Assembly (NCBI RefSeq): GCF_022179765.1
Contig: NZ_BPRE01000011.1
Coordinates: 62,001 to 126,000 of the forward strand
Direction: 5' to 3'
DNA length: 64,000 nucleotides
From: Methylorubrum suomiense
GTDB lineage: Bacteria > Pseudomonadota > Alphaproteobacteria > Rhizobiales > Beijerinckiaceae
Shown: positions 7,369 through 16,282 of the stretch, piece by piece
How positions within the stretch are numbered: position 1 is the stretch's first letter
Layout of the letters: each line of letters opens with the position of its first letter
Position numbers and translations under genes: made by a program
The notes under the pieces: model-generated
Database searches by the model: none
What the model saw: only the letters and a program-made list of their open reading frames with translations
Told to the model about the DNA's origin: nothing

Positions 7369-9210
7369 CTACTCGGTCTCGTCCCGGCGCTGTCGCAGTT
7401 CCGGGGCGGGCTGCTCCGGCTCGGTCGCCGGGGCGACCTGACTTTCGGCGCGGCTCGTATCGACGAACAGCCGGGCCTCGCCCTCGCGCACGCCGAGGCT
7501 CCGGAGCGCGTAGGTCATCATGCCGAGGGCCAGTTCCCGCTCGGCCATGAGGACGAGGCCGACGCCGTCTTCCTCCAGGCGACGACGCTCGGCATCGCTG
7601 TGGGTGCGCACCACGCTGTCGATCCCGGGATTGATCCCGCGGGCCTTCGCCAGCAGGCGCCGGCCCTGGTGTGAATCCGGCGTGGCGACGACGAGGAGAT
7701 GGGCGCTGGCAATGTCGGCGGCGTCCAGGATACCCGGCGCGGCGGCATCGCCGAACACCGCCGGCACGCCCTCGGCCCGCAATTCCTCGACCCGGCGACG
7801 ATCGCGCTCCACCACGACATAGGGCAGATTCCAGTCGGCGAGAGCCTTGGCGATGGCGCTGCCGACCCGGCCGTAGCCGACGAGGACGGCGTGGCCCCGC
7901 ATGCCCGGCTCGTGCCCGCCCACCGGCGGCGGGACCGCGCCCCGCCGCTCCAGGCACCGACGCCAATCGGGCCGTTCGCCGAGCCAAGCGTCGATCCGCT
8001 CGGCCAGGGCGAAGAAGAGCGGGTTAAGGGTGATCGAGAGCAGCGCGCCGCCGAGGATCAGGTCGCGTCCGGGCTCCGGCAGGAGTTTGAGCGAGATGCC
8101 GAGACCCGCCAGAATGAAGGAGAACTCGCCGATCTGCGCCAGGCTCGCCGCGATGGTCAGCGCGGTGCCGACCGGATGGCCGAAGGCCAGCACAATGGCG
8201 ATGGCCGCGAGCGATTTGCCGATGACGATGACGCCGAGAACGCCCAGGACCGAGAGCGGCTCGCGGATCAGGATGCCGGGGTCGAACAGCATGCCGACCG
8301 AGACGAAGAACAGCACCGCGAAGGCGTCCTGCAATGGCAGGGAATCGGCCGCGGCCTGATGGCTGAGGTCGGATTCGGCGAGCACCATGCCGGCGAAGAA
8401 AGCGCCGAGGGCGAAGGAGACGCCGAACAGCTCCGAGGAGGCGAAGGCGATGCCGACCGCGCTCGCCAGCACCGCCAGCGTGAACAGCTCCCGCGAACCG
8501 GTGCGGGCGGCGAGCCCCAACAGGTACGGCACGAAGCGGCGCCCGCCGATCAGCATCACGGCCATGAACACGCCGACCTTGGCGAGCGTCAGCCCCAGGG
8601 TCGTCCAGAGCCCGTAGGCCGACGCGCCGCCCTGGGCGACCGCATGCCCGGCCGCATGATCGCCGCCCTGGGGCAGCTCGCCGCCGAGGGACGGCGCGAG
8701 CGCGGGCAGCAGAACCAGCGCCAGGACCATGGCGAGATCCTCGACGATCAGCCAGCCGACGGCGATCCGCCCCTTGTCGCTGTCGAGGAGACCTCTCCCC
8801 TCGAGCGCGCGCAGCAACACGACGGTGCTGGCCACCGACAGGGCCAGCCCGAACACGATGCCGGCGCCCAGGCCCCAGCCGAAGGCGGCGGCGAGGCCGG
8901 CCCCCATGGCGGTGGCGGCGGCGATCTGCACGACCGCACCCGGCAGGGCGATGGTGCGCACCGCCATCAGGTCCTTGACCGAGAAGTGCAGGCCGACGCC
9001 GAACATCAGCAGGATGACGCCGAGTTCGGCAAGCTGGGCCGCGAGGGCCGCATCGCCGACGAAGCCGGGGGTGAACGGGCCGATGGCGATCCCCGCCACG
9101 AGGTACCCCACCAGCGGCGGCAGTCTCAACCGTTGCGCCGCCATGCCGCCGATGAAGGCGCAGACCAATCCCAGCGCGATGATCGAGATGAGTCCGGTGG
9201 CGTGCTGCAA
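7369..9210 (-). CDS. ybaL: CPA2 family cation:proton antiporter, YbaL/KefB type
   Basis: 613-residue inner-membrane antiporter, probably K+/H+ exchange. Residues 1-390 hold about 12 membrane segments with the CPA2 signatures LPPLVGYLVAGIAIGPF (about 30-46), LLMFGVGLHFS and VGWLIVEDLAMVLALVL. A cytosolic RCK_N/TrkA-N domain follows (HAVLVGYGRVGSAIAKAL with GxGxxG nucleotide motif, then GDAAAPGIL and LLVVATPDSHQ). No RCK_C domain follows; the C-terminus is short and Glu/Arg-rich. The insertion LGGELPQGGDHAAGHAVAQGG between membrane segments is typical of the YbaL branch. Divergent from gbcA across about 370 bp. Confidence 0.92.
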   Translation of the reverse strand: MQHATGLISIIALGLVCAFIGGMAAQRLRLPPLVGYLVAGIAIGPFTPGFVGDAALAAQLAELGVILLMFGVGLHFSVKDLMAVRTIALPGAVVQIAAATAMGAGLAAAFGWGLGAGIVFGLALSVASTVVLLRALEGRGLLDSDKGRIAVGWLIVEDLAMVLALVLLPALAPSLGGELPQGGDHAAGHAVAQGGASAYGLWTTLGLTLAKVGVFMAVMLIGGRRFVPYLLGLAARTGSRELFTLAVLASAVGIAFASSELFGVSFALGAFFAGMVLAESDLSHQAAADSLPLQDAFAVLFFVSVGMLFDPGILIREPLSVLGVLGVIVIGKSLAAIAIVLAFGHPVGTALTIAASLAQIGEFSFILAGLGISLKLLPEPGRDLILGGALLSITLNPLFFALAERIDAWLGERPDWRRCLERRGAVPPPVGGHEPGMRGHAVLVGYGRVGSAIAKALADWNLPYVVVERDRRRVEELRAEGVPAVFGDAAAPGILDAADIASAHLLVVATPDSHQGRRLLAKARGINPGIDSVVRTHSDAERRRLEEDGVGLVLMAERELALGMMTYALRSLGVREGEARLFVDTSRAESQVAPATEPEQPAPELRQRRDETE

Positions 9211-9580
9211 CGCGAGTTCGTCCCTCGGAGCGTCGGTCGCCCCGATGGTTCCTTAGAGCAATTCTTCCGCCCTTGTCCGCTCTCGCGTCGGACCCGGGAC
9301 AACAGCGTGTGCCGCACGTCACCCGTTAAGTCGTTCTTCCGATTCGCGCTTTACCAACCCGCACCCTCCGCCACGCCGCCCCGCCGATCGACTCGCGTCA
9401 TCGCTGGCGCCCCCCGCCCGGCGGCAGGCCGGAAGGGCCGCGGGGACAACCCTTCGGAGGCCCGACAAGGCGCAAGACACGTCGCGGCGAGTCAAGCGAA
9501 TGTCGCTGCCATGGCAGCGGACGGACGGCGCAGCCGCGATAGTGATGAGGCCTGATACGGCATCTGGCTTCGGAGGCCCC
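9211..9580. promoter_or_regulatory. Divergent ybaL/gbcA intergenic region with palindrome
   Basis: A 370-bp gap without a credible gene that must hold the promoters of ybaL (leftward) and the gbcA operon (rightward). The standout element is a perfect 16-bp palindrome, CGCTGCCATGGCAGCG, at 9504-9519, ending 61 bp before the gbcA ATG: good placement for an operator. GGAGG at 9572-9576 is the gbcA ribosome site. No recognisable sigma-70 hexamers were assigned. Confidence 0.5.
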
Positions 9581-10840
9581 ATGCTCGACGTGACGCCGAC
9601 TCCTCTGCAGCGCCTCCTGCGCGAGCGCCGCCGCGGCTATAGTCTTCCGGCACCCTTCTATCTCAGCCCCGAGGTGTTCGAGGCGGATATGGAGGTCATC
9701 TTCGGTCGTCACTGGATCTATGTCGGCGTCGAGCCCGACGTGCCGGAGGCCGGCGACGTCATGGTCGTCGATATCGGCAAGACCTCCATCGCCATCGTGC
9801 GCGACGACGACAACGAGATCCGCGCCTTCCACAATGTCTGCCGCCACCGCGGCGCCCGCCTCGTCCACGACGAGAAGTCGACCGTCGGCAATCTCGTCTG
9901 CCGCTACCATTCCTGGACCTACGACCTCACCGGCAACCTGATCCATGCCGAGCATATGGGGCCGGATTTCAAGAAGGGCTGCCACGGCCTCAAGCCGGTC
10001 CATGTCCGGTCCCTGGCGGGCCTGCTGTTCATCTGCCTCGCCGCCGAGCCGCCCGCCGATTTCGACGAGATGGCTGCCCGTCTCGGCCCGTATATTGAGC
10101 CGCACAACGTGCGCGGGACCAAGGTCGCCTTCCAGAAGGACATCATCGAGCCCGGCAACTGGAAGCTTACGATGGAGAACAACCGCGAGTGCTACCACTG
10201 CGGTGCGAACCATCCTGAGCTGACCGTGCCGCTCTTCGCCTACGGCTTCGGCTTCGCGCCGGAGGAGATGGACGAGCACGATCGGGCCAATGCCGAGCGC
10301 TACGGCTGCCTGCTCAAGACCCGCCACGGCGAGTGGGAGGCGGAGGGCCTGCCCTCGCGGGAGATCGAAGAGCTCGACACGATGGTGACGGGCTTCCGCA
10401 CCGAGCGGCTGCCGCTCGACGGCGAGGGCGAATCCCACACCATCGACACCAAGGCGGCCTGCAAGAAGCTCCTGGGCAACTTCACCAATGCCAAGCTCGG
10501 CGGCCTCTCGGTCTGGACCCAGCCGAATTCCTGGCACCATTTCCTGGGTGACCACATCGTCACCTTCTCGGTGCTGCCGCTCGATGCCGAGCGCTCGCTG
10601 CTGCGCACCAAGTGGCTCGTCCACAAGGATGCCGTCGAGGGCGTCGATTACGATCTCGCCAACCTCATCAGCGTCTGGGAAGCGACGAACGATCAGGACA
10701 GCGAACTCGTCGGCATCTGCCAGCAGGGTGCGCGCTCGCCCGCCTACGAGCCCGGCCCCTACTCGCCGAACACCGAGATGCTCGTGGAGAAGTTCTGCAA
10801 CTGGTATGTCGGTCGCATGACCGCGCATCTGGGCCGCTGA
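9581..10840 (+). CDS. gbcA: Glycine betaine monooxygenase, Rieske oxygenase subunit
   Basis: 419-residue terminal oxygenase of the Rieske non-heme iron family, expected to demethylate glycine betaine to dimethylglycine plus formaldehyde using O2 and electrons from GbcB. The Rieske [2Fe-2S] ligands are Cys87/His89 (FHNVCRHRGARL) and Cys107/His110 (VCRYHSWTYD). The mononuclear iron site has His206 and His211 in ENNRECYHCGANHPEL with a distal Asp near DQDSE. A strong GGAGG lies 4-8 bp before the ATG. It is followed by gbcB after 3 bp, with dgcAB and sox genes nearby, as in Pseudomonas. A stachydrine (proline betaine) demethylase is the main alternative, but the sarcosine and serine steps in the locus favour glycine betaine. 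Confidence 0.9.
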   Translation: MLDVTPTPLQRLLRERRRGYSLPAPFYLSPEVFEADMEVIFGRHWIYVGVEPDVPEAGDVMVVDIGKTSIAIVRDDDNEIRAFHNVCRHRGARLVHDEKSTVGNLVCRYHSWTYDLTGNLIHAEHMGPDFKKGCHGLKPVHVRSLAGLLFICLAAEPPADFDEMAARLGPYIEPHNVRGTKVAFQKDIIEPGNWKLTMENNRECYHCGANHPELTVPLFAYGFGFAPEEMDEHDRANAERYGCLLKTRHGEWEAEGLPSREIEELDTMVTGFRTERLPLDGEGESHTIDTKAACKKLLGNFTNAKLGGLSVWTQPNSWHHFLGDHIVTFSVLPLDAERSLLRTKWLVHKDAVEGVDYDLANLISVWEATNDQDSELVGICQQGARSPAYEPGPYSPNTEMLVEKFCNWYVGRMTAHLGR

Positions 10841-10843
10841 GTC

Positions 10844-11965
10844 ATGGTGCCGGCCTCCGCCGAACCGGCCGCTCAACGCCTCAAGGCTTCCGCGCCCTGG
10901 GATGCGGAGGCCGATGACGCCCTGGTCTGCCTCGCGGTGCGCGACGAGACGCACGACGTGAAGACCTTCGTCCTGGCTCCCAGGACGCCCCGTCTCTTCG
11001 CCTACGCGCCGGGTCAGTTCCTGACCTTCTCCTTCGAGATCGGCGGCGAGACGATCCACCGCTGCTACACCATCTCCTCGTCGCCCACCCGCCCGCACAC
11101 CGTCTCGTTCACGGTCAAGCGCGTGGCCGGCGGCCCGGTCTCGAACTGGCTGCACGACACCCTGAAGGTGGGCGACACCGTCCGGGCGCTCGGGCCGATG
11201 GGCGACTTCACCTGCTTCCAGAACCCGGCGCGCAAGTATCTCCTCCTGTCGGGCGGCAGCGGCGTGACGCCGATGATGTCGATGGCGCGCACCTTCCACG
11301 ACCTTGGCGAGGCTCGCGACGTGGCCTTCGTCCACTCGGCCCGGTCCCCCGCCGACATCGTGTTCCGCGGCGAACTCGAGACGATGGCCCGCCTCGATCC
11401 GTCCTTCCGATTTCACGCCGTCTGTGAGGCGGATTCGGACGGCGAGATCTGGAATGGTCCGAAGGGCCGGCTCTCCCTCGACATCCTGCAGGCGGCCGTG
11501 CCCGATTTCCGGGAGCGTGAAGTCTTCGTCTGCGGGCCCAAGCCCTACATGGACGCCGTCAAGGCGATGCTGAAGGATGCCGGCTTCGACATGGCCCGGC
11601 ACCATGAGGAAAGCTTCGATTTCGGCGCTTTGCCCGAGGCCGAGAAGGAAGCCGCCGAGCAGGCCGAGCAGGTTCTCGACGCCGCCCCCGCATCGACCGT
11701 GCGCGTCTTCCGGGTGGAGTTCGCCAAGACCCGCCGCGTCCTCGAATGCCCCGAGAACGAGACGGTGCTCGACGCCGCTCGCAAGGCGGGCATCCGCCTG
11801 CCCTCGTCCTGCGCGAAGGGCTTGTGCGGCACCTGCAAGTCGAAGGTCACCGCCGGCACCGTCTCGATGACCCATGCGGGCGGCATCCGCCAGCGTGAGA
11901 TCGATGCCGGGATGGCGCTGCTCTGCTGCTCCAAGCCGACGAGCGACCTCGTGGTCGAGCGCTGA
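10844..11965 (+). CDS. gbcB: Glycine betaine monooxygenase, reductase subunit
   Basis: 373-residue flavin/iron-sulfur reductase passing electrons from NAD(P)H to GbcA. The order is an FAD-binding ferredoxin-reductase barrel (HRCYTISSSPTRPH), an NAD-binding domain (LLLSGGSGVTPMMSMAR; VFVCGPKPYMDAVK) and a C-terminal plant-type [2Fe-2S] ferredoxin with ligands Cys323, Cys328 and Cys331 in SSCAKGLCGTC plus a Cys at 361/362 (LLCC). This domain order is the one expected of GbcB and VanB-like hybrids. The start is 3 bp after the gbcA stop, so the pair is one operon. A 155-bp gap separates it from dgcA. Confidence 0.92.
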   Translation: MVPASAEPAAQRLKASAPWDAEADDALVCLAVRDETHDVKTFVLAPRTPRLFAYAPGQFLTFSFEIGGETIHRCYTISSSPTRPHTVSFTVKRVAGGPVSNWLHDTLKVGDTVRALGPMGDFTCFQNPARKYLLLSGGSGVTPMMSMARTFHDLGEARDVAFVHSARSPADIVFRGELETMARLDPSFRFHAVCEADSDGEIWNGPKGRLSLDILQAAVPDFREREVFVCGPKPYMDAVKAMLKDAGFDMARHHEESFDFGALPEAEKEAAEQAEQVLDAAPASTVRVFRVEFAKTRRVLECPENETVLDAARKAGIRLPSSCAKGLCGTCKSKVTAGTVSMTHAGGIRQREIDAGMALLCCSKPTSDLVVER

Positions 11966-12120
11966 GCGCGGCCCAGGGTGCCGTCCGACGAAAGGGCCGC
12001 CGGTTCGTCGAGAGACCGCGCGGCACAACGAGAAACGAGCGGCGTCGCCTGACCCGAAACGGCCGGGCGCGCCCTCAGCGTCCCGAACAGCTCATCGCTC
12101 ACGCCTTGGGGAGTCGTCCC

Positions 12121-14163
12121 GTGATCGCCAATGCCGACGCGCTTCTGAAGCCCCTCACCATCAAGGGGCTCACCATCCGCAACCGGGTGATGTCGACGAG
12201 CCATGCCCCCGGCTACGGCAAGGACGGCAAACCGCAGGAGCGCTATCAGCTCTATCACGCCGAGAAGGCCAAGGGCGGCATCGGGCTCACCATGTTCGGC
12301 GGCTCGTCCTCTGTCGCCGTCGACAGCCCCGCCGCGCCCTGGAACCAGATCTCGGTCGCCGACGATTCGGTGATCCCGTTCTTCCGCCAGTTCTCGGATC
12401 GGGTGCACGCCCATGGCGGCAAGCTGATGATCCAGCTCACCCATATGGGCCGGCGCACCAAGTGGGACACGGAGCACTGGCTCCCTACGGTCTCGCCCTC
12501 GCCCCGCCGCGAGCCCGCCTCCCGGACCATCCCGAAGGAGATGGAGGAGGAGGACATCGCCCGCGTCGTGAAGAGCTTCGCCCAGGCCGCACGCCGCTGC
12601 CGCGAGGGCGGCCTCGACGGCTGCGAGGTCTCCGCCGCTCACGGCCATCTCATCGACCAGTTCTGGTCGCCGAGCGTCAACCAGCGCACCGACAAGTACG
12701 GCGGCAGCCTGGAGAACCGGATGCGCTTCGGCATCGAGGTGCTTGAGGCGATGCGCGCGGAAGCGGGCGACGACTACGTCATCGGCATCCGCATGTCCGG
12801 CGACGAGATGATCGCCGACGGCCTCTCCCAGGAAGATTGCGTGACGATCGCCAGCGAGTACGCCAAGCGCGGCCTCGTCGACTTCCTCAATATCCTCGGC
12901 GGTCAGGCGCGGGACCACATCGCCCACGCGATCTCGCTCCCGAACATGTCGTTCCCGGTGGCCCCCTTCCTGTTCCTGCCGAGCGCCATCAAGCGCGAGG
13001 TCGACGTGCCGGTCTTCCATGCACAGCGCGTCACCGATCTGGCGACCGCCGCCCGCGCCGTCGCGGAGGGCCATGTCGACATGGTGGCGATGACCCGCGC
13101 CCACATCGCCGACCCGCATCTGGTCAAGAAGCTGTCCGAGGGACGCGCCGACGACATCCGTCAATGCGTCGGCGCGGGCTATTGCATCGACCGCATCTAT
13201 GTCGGCGGCGACGCCCTCTGCATCCAGAACGCCGCCACCGGCCGCGAGGCGACGATGCCCCACGAGATCCGCCGGGCGGATGTGCGCCGCCGGGTCGTGG
13301 TGATCGGCGCCGGCCCCGGCGGTCTGGAGGCCGCCCGCGTCTGCGCCGAGCGCGGCCACGCGGTGGTTCTGTTCGAGAAGAGCGCCCAGGCCGGGGGCCA
13401 GATCGGGCTCGCGGCCAAGGCCGGCTGGCGCGAGGCGATGTCGGGGATCACCCGCTGGCTGGTGGCCCAGGTGACGAAGCTCGGCGTCGATCTGCGCCTC
13501 AACACCGAGGCCACGGAAGAGGCCGTTCTGGCGGAGAAGCCCGACGTGGTGATCGTCGCGACCGGCGGCACGCCGTTCCGCGGCCATGCCAAGGGTGCCG
13601 AGCAGCATGCCGTCACCACCGCCGAAGTCCTGGCCGGCGCGGTCGAGCCCACGGGCTCGGTGCTGCTCTACGACGAGATGGGCCAGCACAACGCGGCCTC
13701 CGTCGCCGAACTGCTCGCCAAGCGCGGCTGCCTCGTCGAGATCGCCACGCATGACCGCATGATCGCCGAAGAAGTCGGCACCACAAACCAGCCGATCCAC
13801 CTGCGGGAACTGTACAAGCTCGGCGTGGTGATGACGCCGAACATGGAACTGATCGAGGTCTACCCCGAGGGCAACCGACTGGTGGCGGCCCTGCGCAACA
13901 CCATGACCGATGCCGAGGAAGAGCGCGTCATCGACCGCCTCGTGGTCGAGCACGGCACCCTGCCGGTCGAGGGGCTCTACCACGGCCTGAAGGCAGCTTC
14001 CGTCAACCGTGGCCAGACGGATCAGGAAGCCATGATCCGCGGCGAGCCCCAGCCCTACGACCTATCGAAGGGGTATGCCCTCTACCGCATCGGCGATGCG
14101 GTGGCCGGGCGCAACATTCACGCGGCGATCTACGACGCCCTGCGGCTCTGCAAGGATCTCTGA
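12121..14163 (+). CDS. dgcA: Dimethylglycine demethylase subunit DgcA (OYE/TMADH-like)
   Basis: 680-residue flavoprotein of the trimethylamine dehydrogenase/2,4-dienoyl-CoA reductase family, expected to oxidise dimethylglycine to sarcosine and formaldehyde. An old-yellow-enzyme barrel (about 5-345; GCEVSAAHGHLIDQFWSP, NQRTDKYGGSLENR) is followed by an Fe-S segment and a Rossmann dinucleotide-binding half (VVVIGAGPGGLEAARVC). The usual four-Cys Fe-S motif is changed: Cys349, Ala352, Cys355, Cys367, i.e. three cysteines. The GTG at 12121 is chosen because GGGGAG lies 7 bp upstream. Order and neighbours match Pseudomonas dgcA, between gbcB and dgcB. Confidence 0.88.
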   Translation: MIANADALLKPLTIKGLTIRNRVMSTSHAPGYGKDGKPQERYQLYHAEKAKGGIGLTMFGGSSSVAVDSPAAPWNQISVADDSVIPFFRQFSDRVHAHGGKLMIQLTHMGRRTKWDTEHWLPTVSPSPRREPASRTIPKEMEEEDIARVVKSFAQAARRCREGGLDGCEVSAAHGHLIDQFWSPSVNQRTDKYGGSLENRMRFGIEVLEAMRAEAGDDYVIGIRMSGDEMIADGLSQEDCVTIASEYAKRGLVDFLNILGGQARDHIAHAISLPNMSFPVAPFLFLPSAIKREVDVPVFHAQRVTDLATAARAVAEGHVDMVAMTRAHIADPHLVKKLSEGRADDIRQCVGAGYCIDRIYVGGDALCIQNAATGREATMPHEIRRADVRRRVVVIGAGPGGLEAARVCAERGHAVVLFEKSAQAGGQIGLAAKAGWREAMSGITRWLVAQVTKLGVDLRLNTEATEEAVLAEKPDVVIVATGGTPFRGHAKGAEQHAVTTAEVLAGAVEPTGSVLLYDEMGQHNAASVAELLAKRGCLVEIATHDRMIAEEVGTTNQPIHLRELYKLGVVMTPNMELIEVYPEGNRLVAALRNTMTDAEEERVIDRLVVEHGTLPVEGLYHGLKAASVNRGQTDQEAMIRGEPQPYDLSKGYALYRIGDAVAGRNIHAAIYDALRLCKDL

Positions 14164-14174
14164 GACAGACCGAT

Positions 14175-14194
14175 CTCCGCCCTCGCGGGCGGAG
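14175..14194. repeat. Perfect hairpin after dgcA
   Basis: CTCCGCCC (14175-14182), loop TCGC, GGGCGGAG (14187-14194): 8 perfect pairs starting 11 bp after the dgcA stop. No T-run follows, so it is not a classical intrinsic terminator; it may stabilise the 3' end or pause transcription. Confidence 0.6.
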
Positions 14195-14252
14195 TCAGGG
14201 GTGGGGGCGGGACGGAGGCACGGCCCCGATCCTTCCTGAACGACCCTCACCC

Positions 14253-14282
14253 GCCACTCCGGCCGCTTGCGGCAGGAGTGGC
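14253..14282. repeat. Perfect-stem hairpin in the dgcA-dgcB gap
   Basis: GCCACTCC, one mismatch, GCCGC, TT loop, GCGGC, then GGAGTGGC: 13 pairs in 30 bases between dgcA and dgcB. Being dyad-symmetric, it would form in either transcript. It resembles the short GC-rich palindromic repeats scattered through Methylobacterium intergenic DNA; copy number cannot be judged here. Confidence 0.6.
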
Positions 14283-14383
14283 CTCCGATCAGGCGATCGG
14301 CGCGCAGGGCTGTGCGCTTCCTGCATGCCGTCCCCGCCCGTGATCGCGCCCGGCACCGTCGCCCATCCTTGAGACTCACCGTC

Positions 14384-16282
14384 ATGACCAGCTTCGTGCC
14401 CCTGACCACGGTGTTTCCCGGCCTTGTCTGGCTGATGGCGGCACTCGCCCTGCTTCAGGGTCTGCGCCGCGCGGCCCTCTGGCGGGTTGGCGCTGCGGCG
14501 CCCGTGGCGTGGCTCGACGGGCTCGCCAAGCTACCCAAGCGCTACCTGGTGGATGTCCACCATGTCGTGGCCCGGGATGCCTACGCCTCGCGCATGCACG
14601 CGGTGGTCGCGGGCGGGCTGCTGGCGGCCTCAATCCTGACCGCCCTGGCGATCCTGCCGCCGCTCGCCGGCTTCCGGCCCTATTGGTTCGTCGTCGCCCT
14701 GGCCTTCGGGGTCACCGCCATCGGTTCCCTGCTGGTCGGTGCCCGCCGCTATCCGGCGAAGCAGAAGCGCCTCTCCGCCGGGCGCTTCCAGATCCTGCCG
14801 TTCCTCCTTGTCGCCTACGCCGTCGGCGGCACGATCACCGCATTGTTGCTCGCCTTGCGGATCGACGGGCTGTTCGCCCCCCTCGCCCTGGCGCTGGCCG
14901 CCGCCGGCGGGCTGGGGCTCGCCTTCGAGGTGCGGCACGGGCCGATGCGGCACGCGGCGGCCGGCGCGCTCCATCTCGTCGCCCATCCCCGGCCCGGTCG
15001 GTTCGAGGGCCGGCCCGACACCGCCCTGCAGCCCCTCGATCTCGATGCCCCCCGGCTCGGGTCCGAGATGCCGGCCGATTTCACCTGGAACCGGCTGCTC
15101 TCCTACGATGCCTGCGTCAGCTGCGGGCGCTGCGAGACCGCCTGCCCGGCCTTCGCCGCCGGCCAGCCGCTCAACCCGAAGAAGCTGGTCCAGGATCTCG
15201 TCGCCGGCCTCTCACCCGCCGAACCCGCCTATGCCGGTGCGCCCTATCCGGGGGGGCGGGCGGCGCAGGGCGAGCGGGGCGCCCTGGCCCGCCTGATCGG
15301 GCCCGACGCCCGCATCCACCCGGACACGCTCTGGTCCTGCACCACCTGCCGCGCCTGCGTCGAGGAATGCCCGATGATGATCGAGCACGTCGACGCGGTG
15401 GTGTCGTTGCGCCGTCATCAGACCTTGGAACGCGGGGCGCTTCCCGAGAAAGCGGTCGGCCCGGTGACCGAGCTGCGCCAATCCGGCGATCCCGGCGGGC
15501 GTCCGCTCTCCGCCCGCACCGATTTCGCCGCCGGGATCGAGCTGCCGGTGATGTCTGAGCGGGGCGGCGCCGAGATCCTGCTCTGGCTCGGCGAGGGCGC
15601 CTACGATCTCCGCTACGGCCGCTCGCTCCGCGCCCTGATCCGCCTCTTGCGCGAGGCGCAGGTCGATTTCGCTGTGCTGGGCGCGGAGGAACGCGACACC
15701 GGCGATCTCGCCCGTCGGCTCGGCGACGAGGCGACCTTCCAGGACTTGGCGCGGGAGAACATCGCGACGCTGGCCCAATATCGCTTCGCCCGGATCGTCA
15801 CCGCCGATCCCCACGCGCTGCACGCCCTACGCAACGAGTATCCGGCCCTCGGCGGTCGCTTCACGGTGATCCACCACACCGCCTTCCTGCTGGAGCTGAT
15901 CCGCGCCGGGAAGCTCAATCCCGGTCGTCTGCCCGACCTTTCCGTGACCTATCACGACCCCTGCTACCTCGCCCGCTACAACGGGGAGACCGAGGCGCCC
16001 CGCGCCGTGCTCGACGCGATCGGCGTGACCCGCAGCGAGATGACCCGTTCCGGCAAGCGGGCGATGTGCTGCGGCGGCGGCGGCGGGGCTCCCGTCAGCG
16101 ACATTCCGGGGGAACGGCGCATCCCCGATCTGCGGATGGCCCAGGCCGCGGAGACCGGTGCCGGCATCGTCGCCGTCGCCTGCCCGTCCTGCACGGCGAT
16201 GCTGGAGGGCGTCACCGGTCGCCAGGCCGAGATCCGCGATATCGCCGAATTGCTGCTCCAGGCGGTGGAGGCCGGCCGATGA
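14384..16282 (+). CDS. dgcB: Dimethylglycine demethylase Fe-S subunit DgcB
   Basis: 632-residue membrane-bound iron-sulfur protein. The N-terminal 190 residues contain about five membrane helices (e.g. 10-30, 72-95, 100-120, 136-158, 162-182). Two [4Fe-4S] ferredoxin motifs follow, CVSCGRCETACP (Cys244, 247, 250, 254) and CTTCRACVEECP (Cys319, 322, 325, 329). The C-terminus has two cysteine-rich CCG/HdrD-type modules (YHDPCYLARYN; MCCGGGGGAPV; VACPSC). It should carry electrons from DgcA or the ETF towards the quinone pool. The ATG at 14384 begins the first membrane segment; the stop overlaps the next ATG (ATGA), so the ETF genes are translationally coupled. Confidence 0.92.
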   Translation: MTSFVPLTTVFPGLVWLMAALALLQGLRRAALWRVGAAAPVAWLDGLAKLPKRYLVDVHHVVARDAYASRMHAVVAGGLLAASILTALAILPPLAGFRPYWFVVALAFGVTAIGSLLVGARRYPAKQKRLSAGRFQILPFLLVAYAVGGTITALLLALRIDGLFAPLALALAAAGGLGLAFEVRHGPMRHAAAGALHLVAHPRPGRFEGRPDTALQPLDLDAPRLGSEMPADFTWNRLLSYDACVSCGRCETACPAFAAGQPLNPKKLVQDLVAGLSPAEPAYAGAPYPGGRAAQGERGALARLIGPDARIHPDTLWSCTTCRACVEECPMMIEHVDAVVSLRRHQTLERGALPEKAVGPVTELRQSGDPGGRPLSARTDFAAGIELPVMSERGGAEILLWLGEGAYDLRYGRSLRALIRLLREAQVDFAVLGAEERDTGDLARRLGDEATFQDLARENIATLAQYRFARIVTADPHALHALRNEYPALGGRFTVIHHTAFLLELIRAGKLNPGRLPDLSVTYHDPCYLARYNGETEAPRAVLDAIGVTRSEMTRSGKRAMCCGGGGGAPVSDIPGERRIPDLRMAQAAETGAGIVAVACPSCTAMLEGVTGRQAEIRDIAELLLQAVEAGR

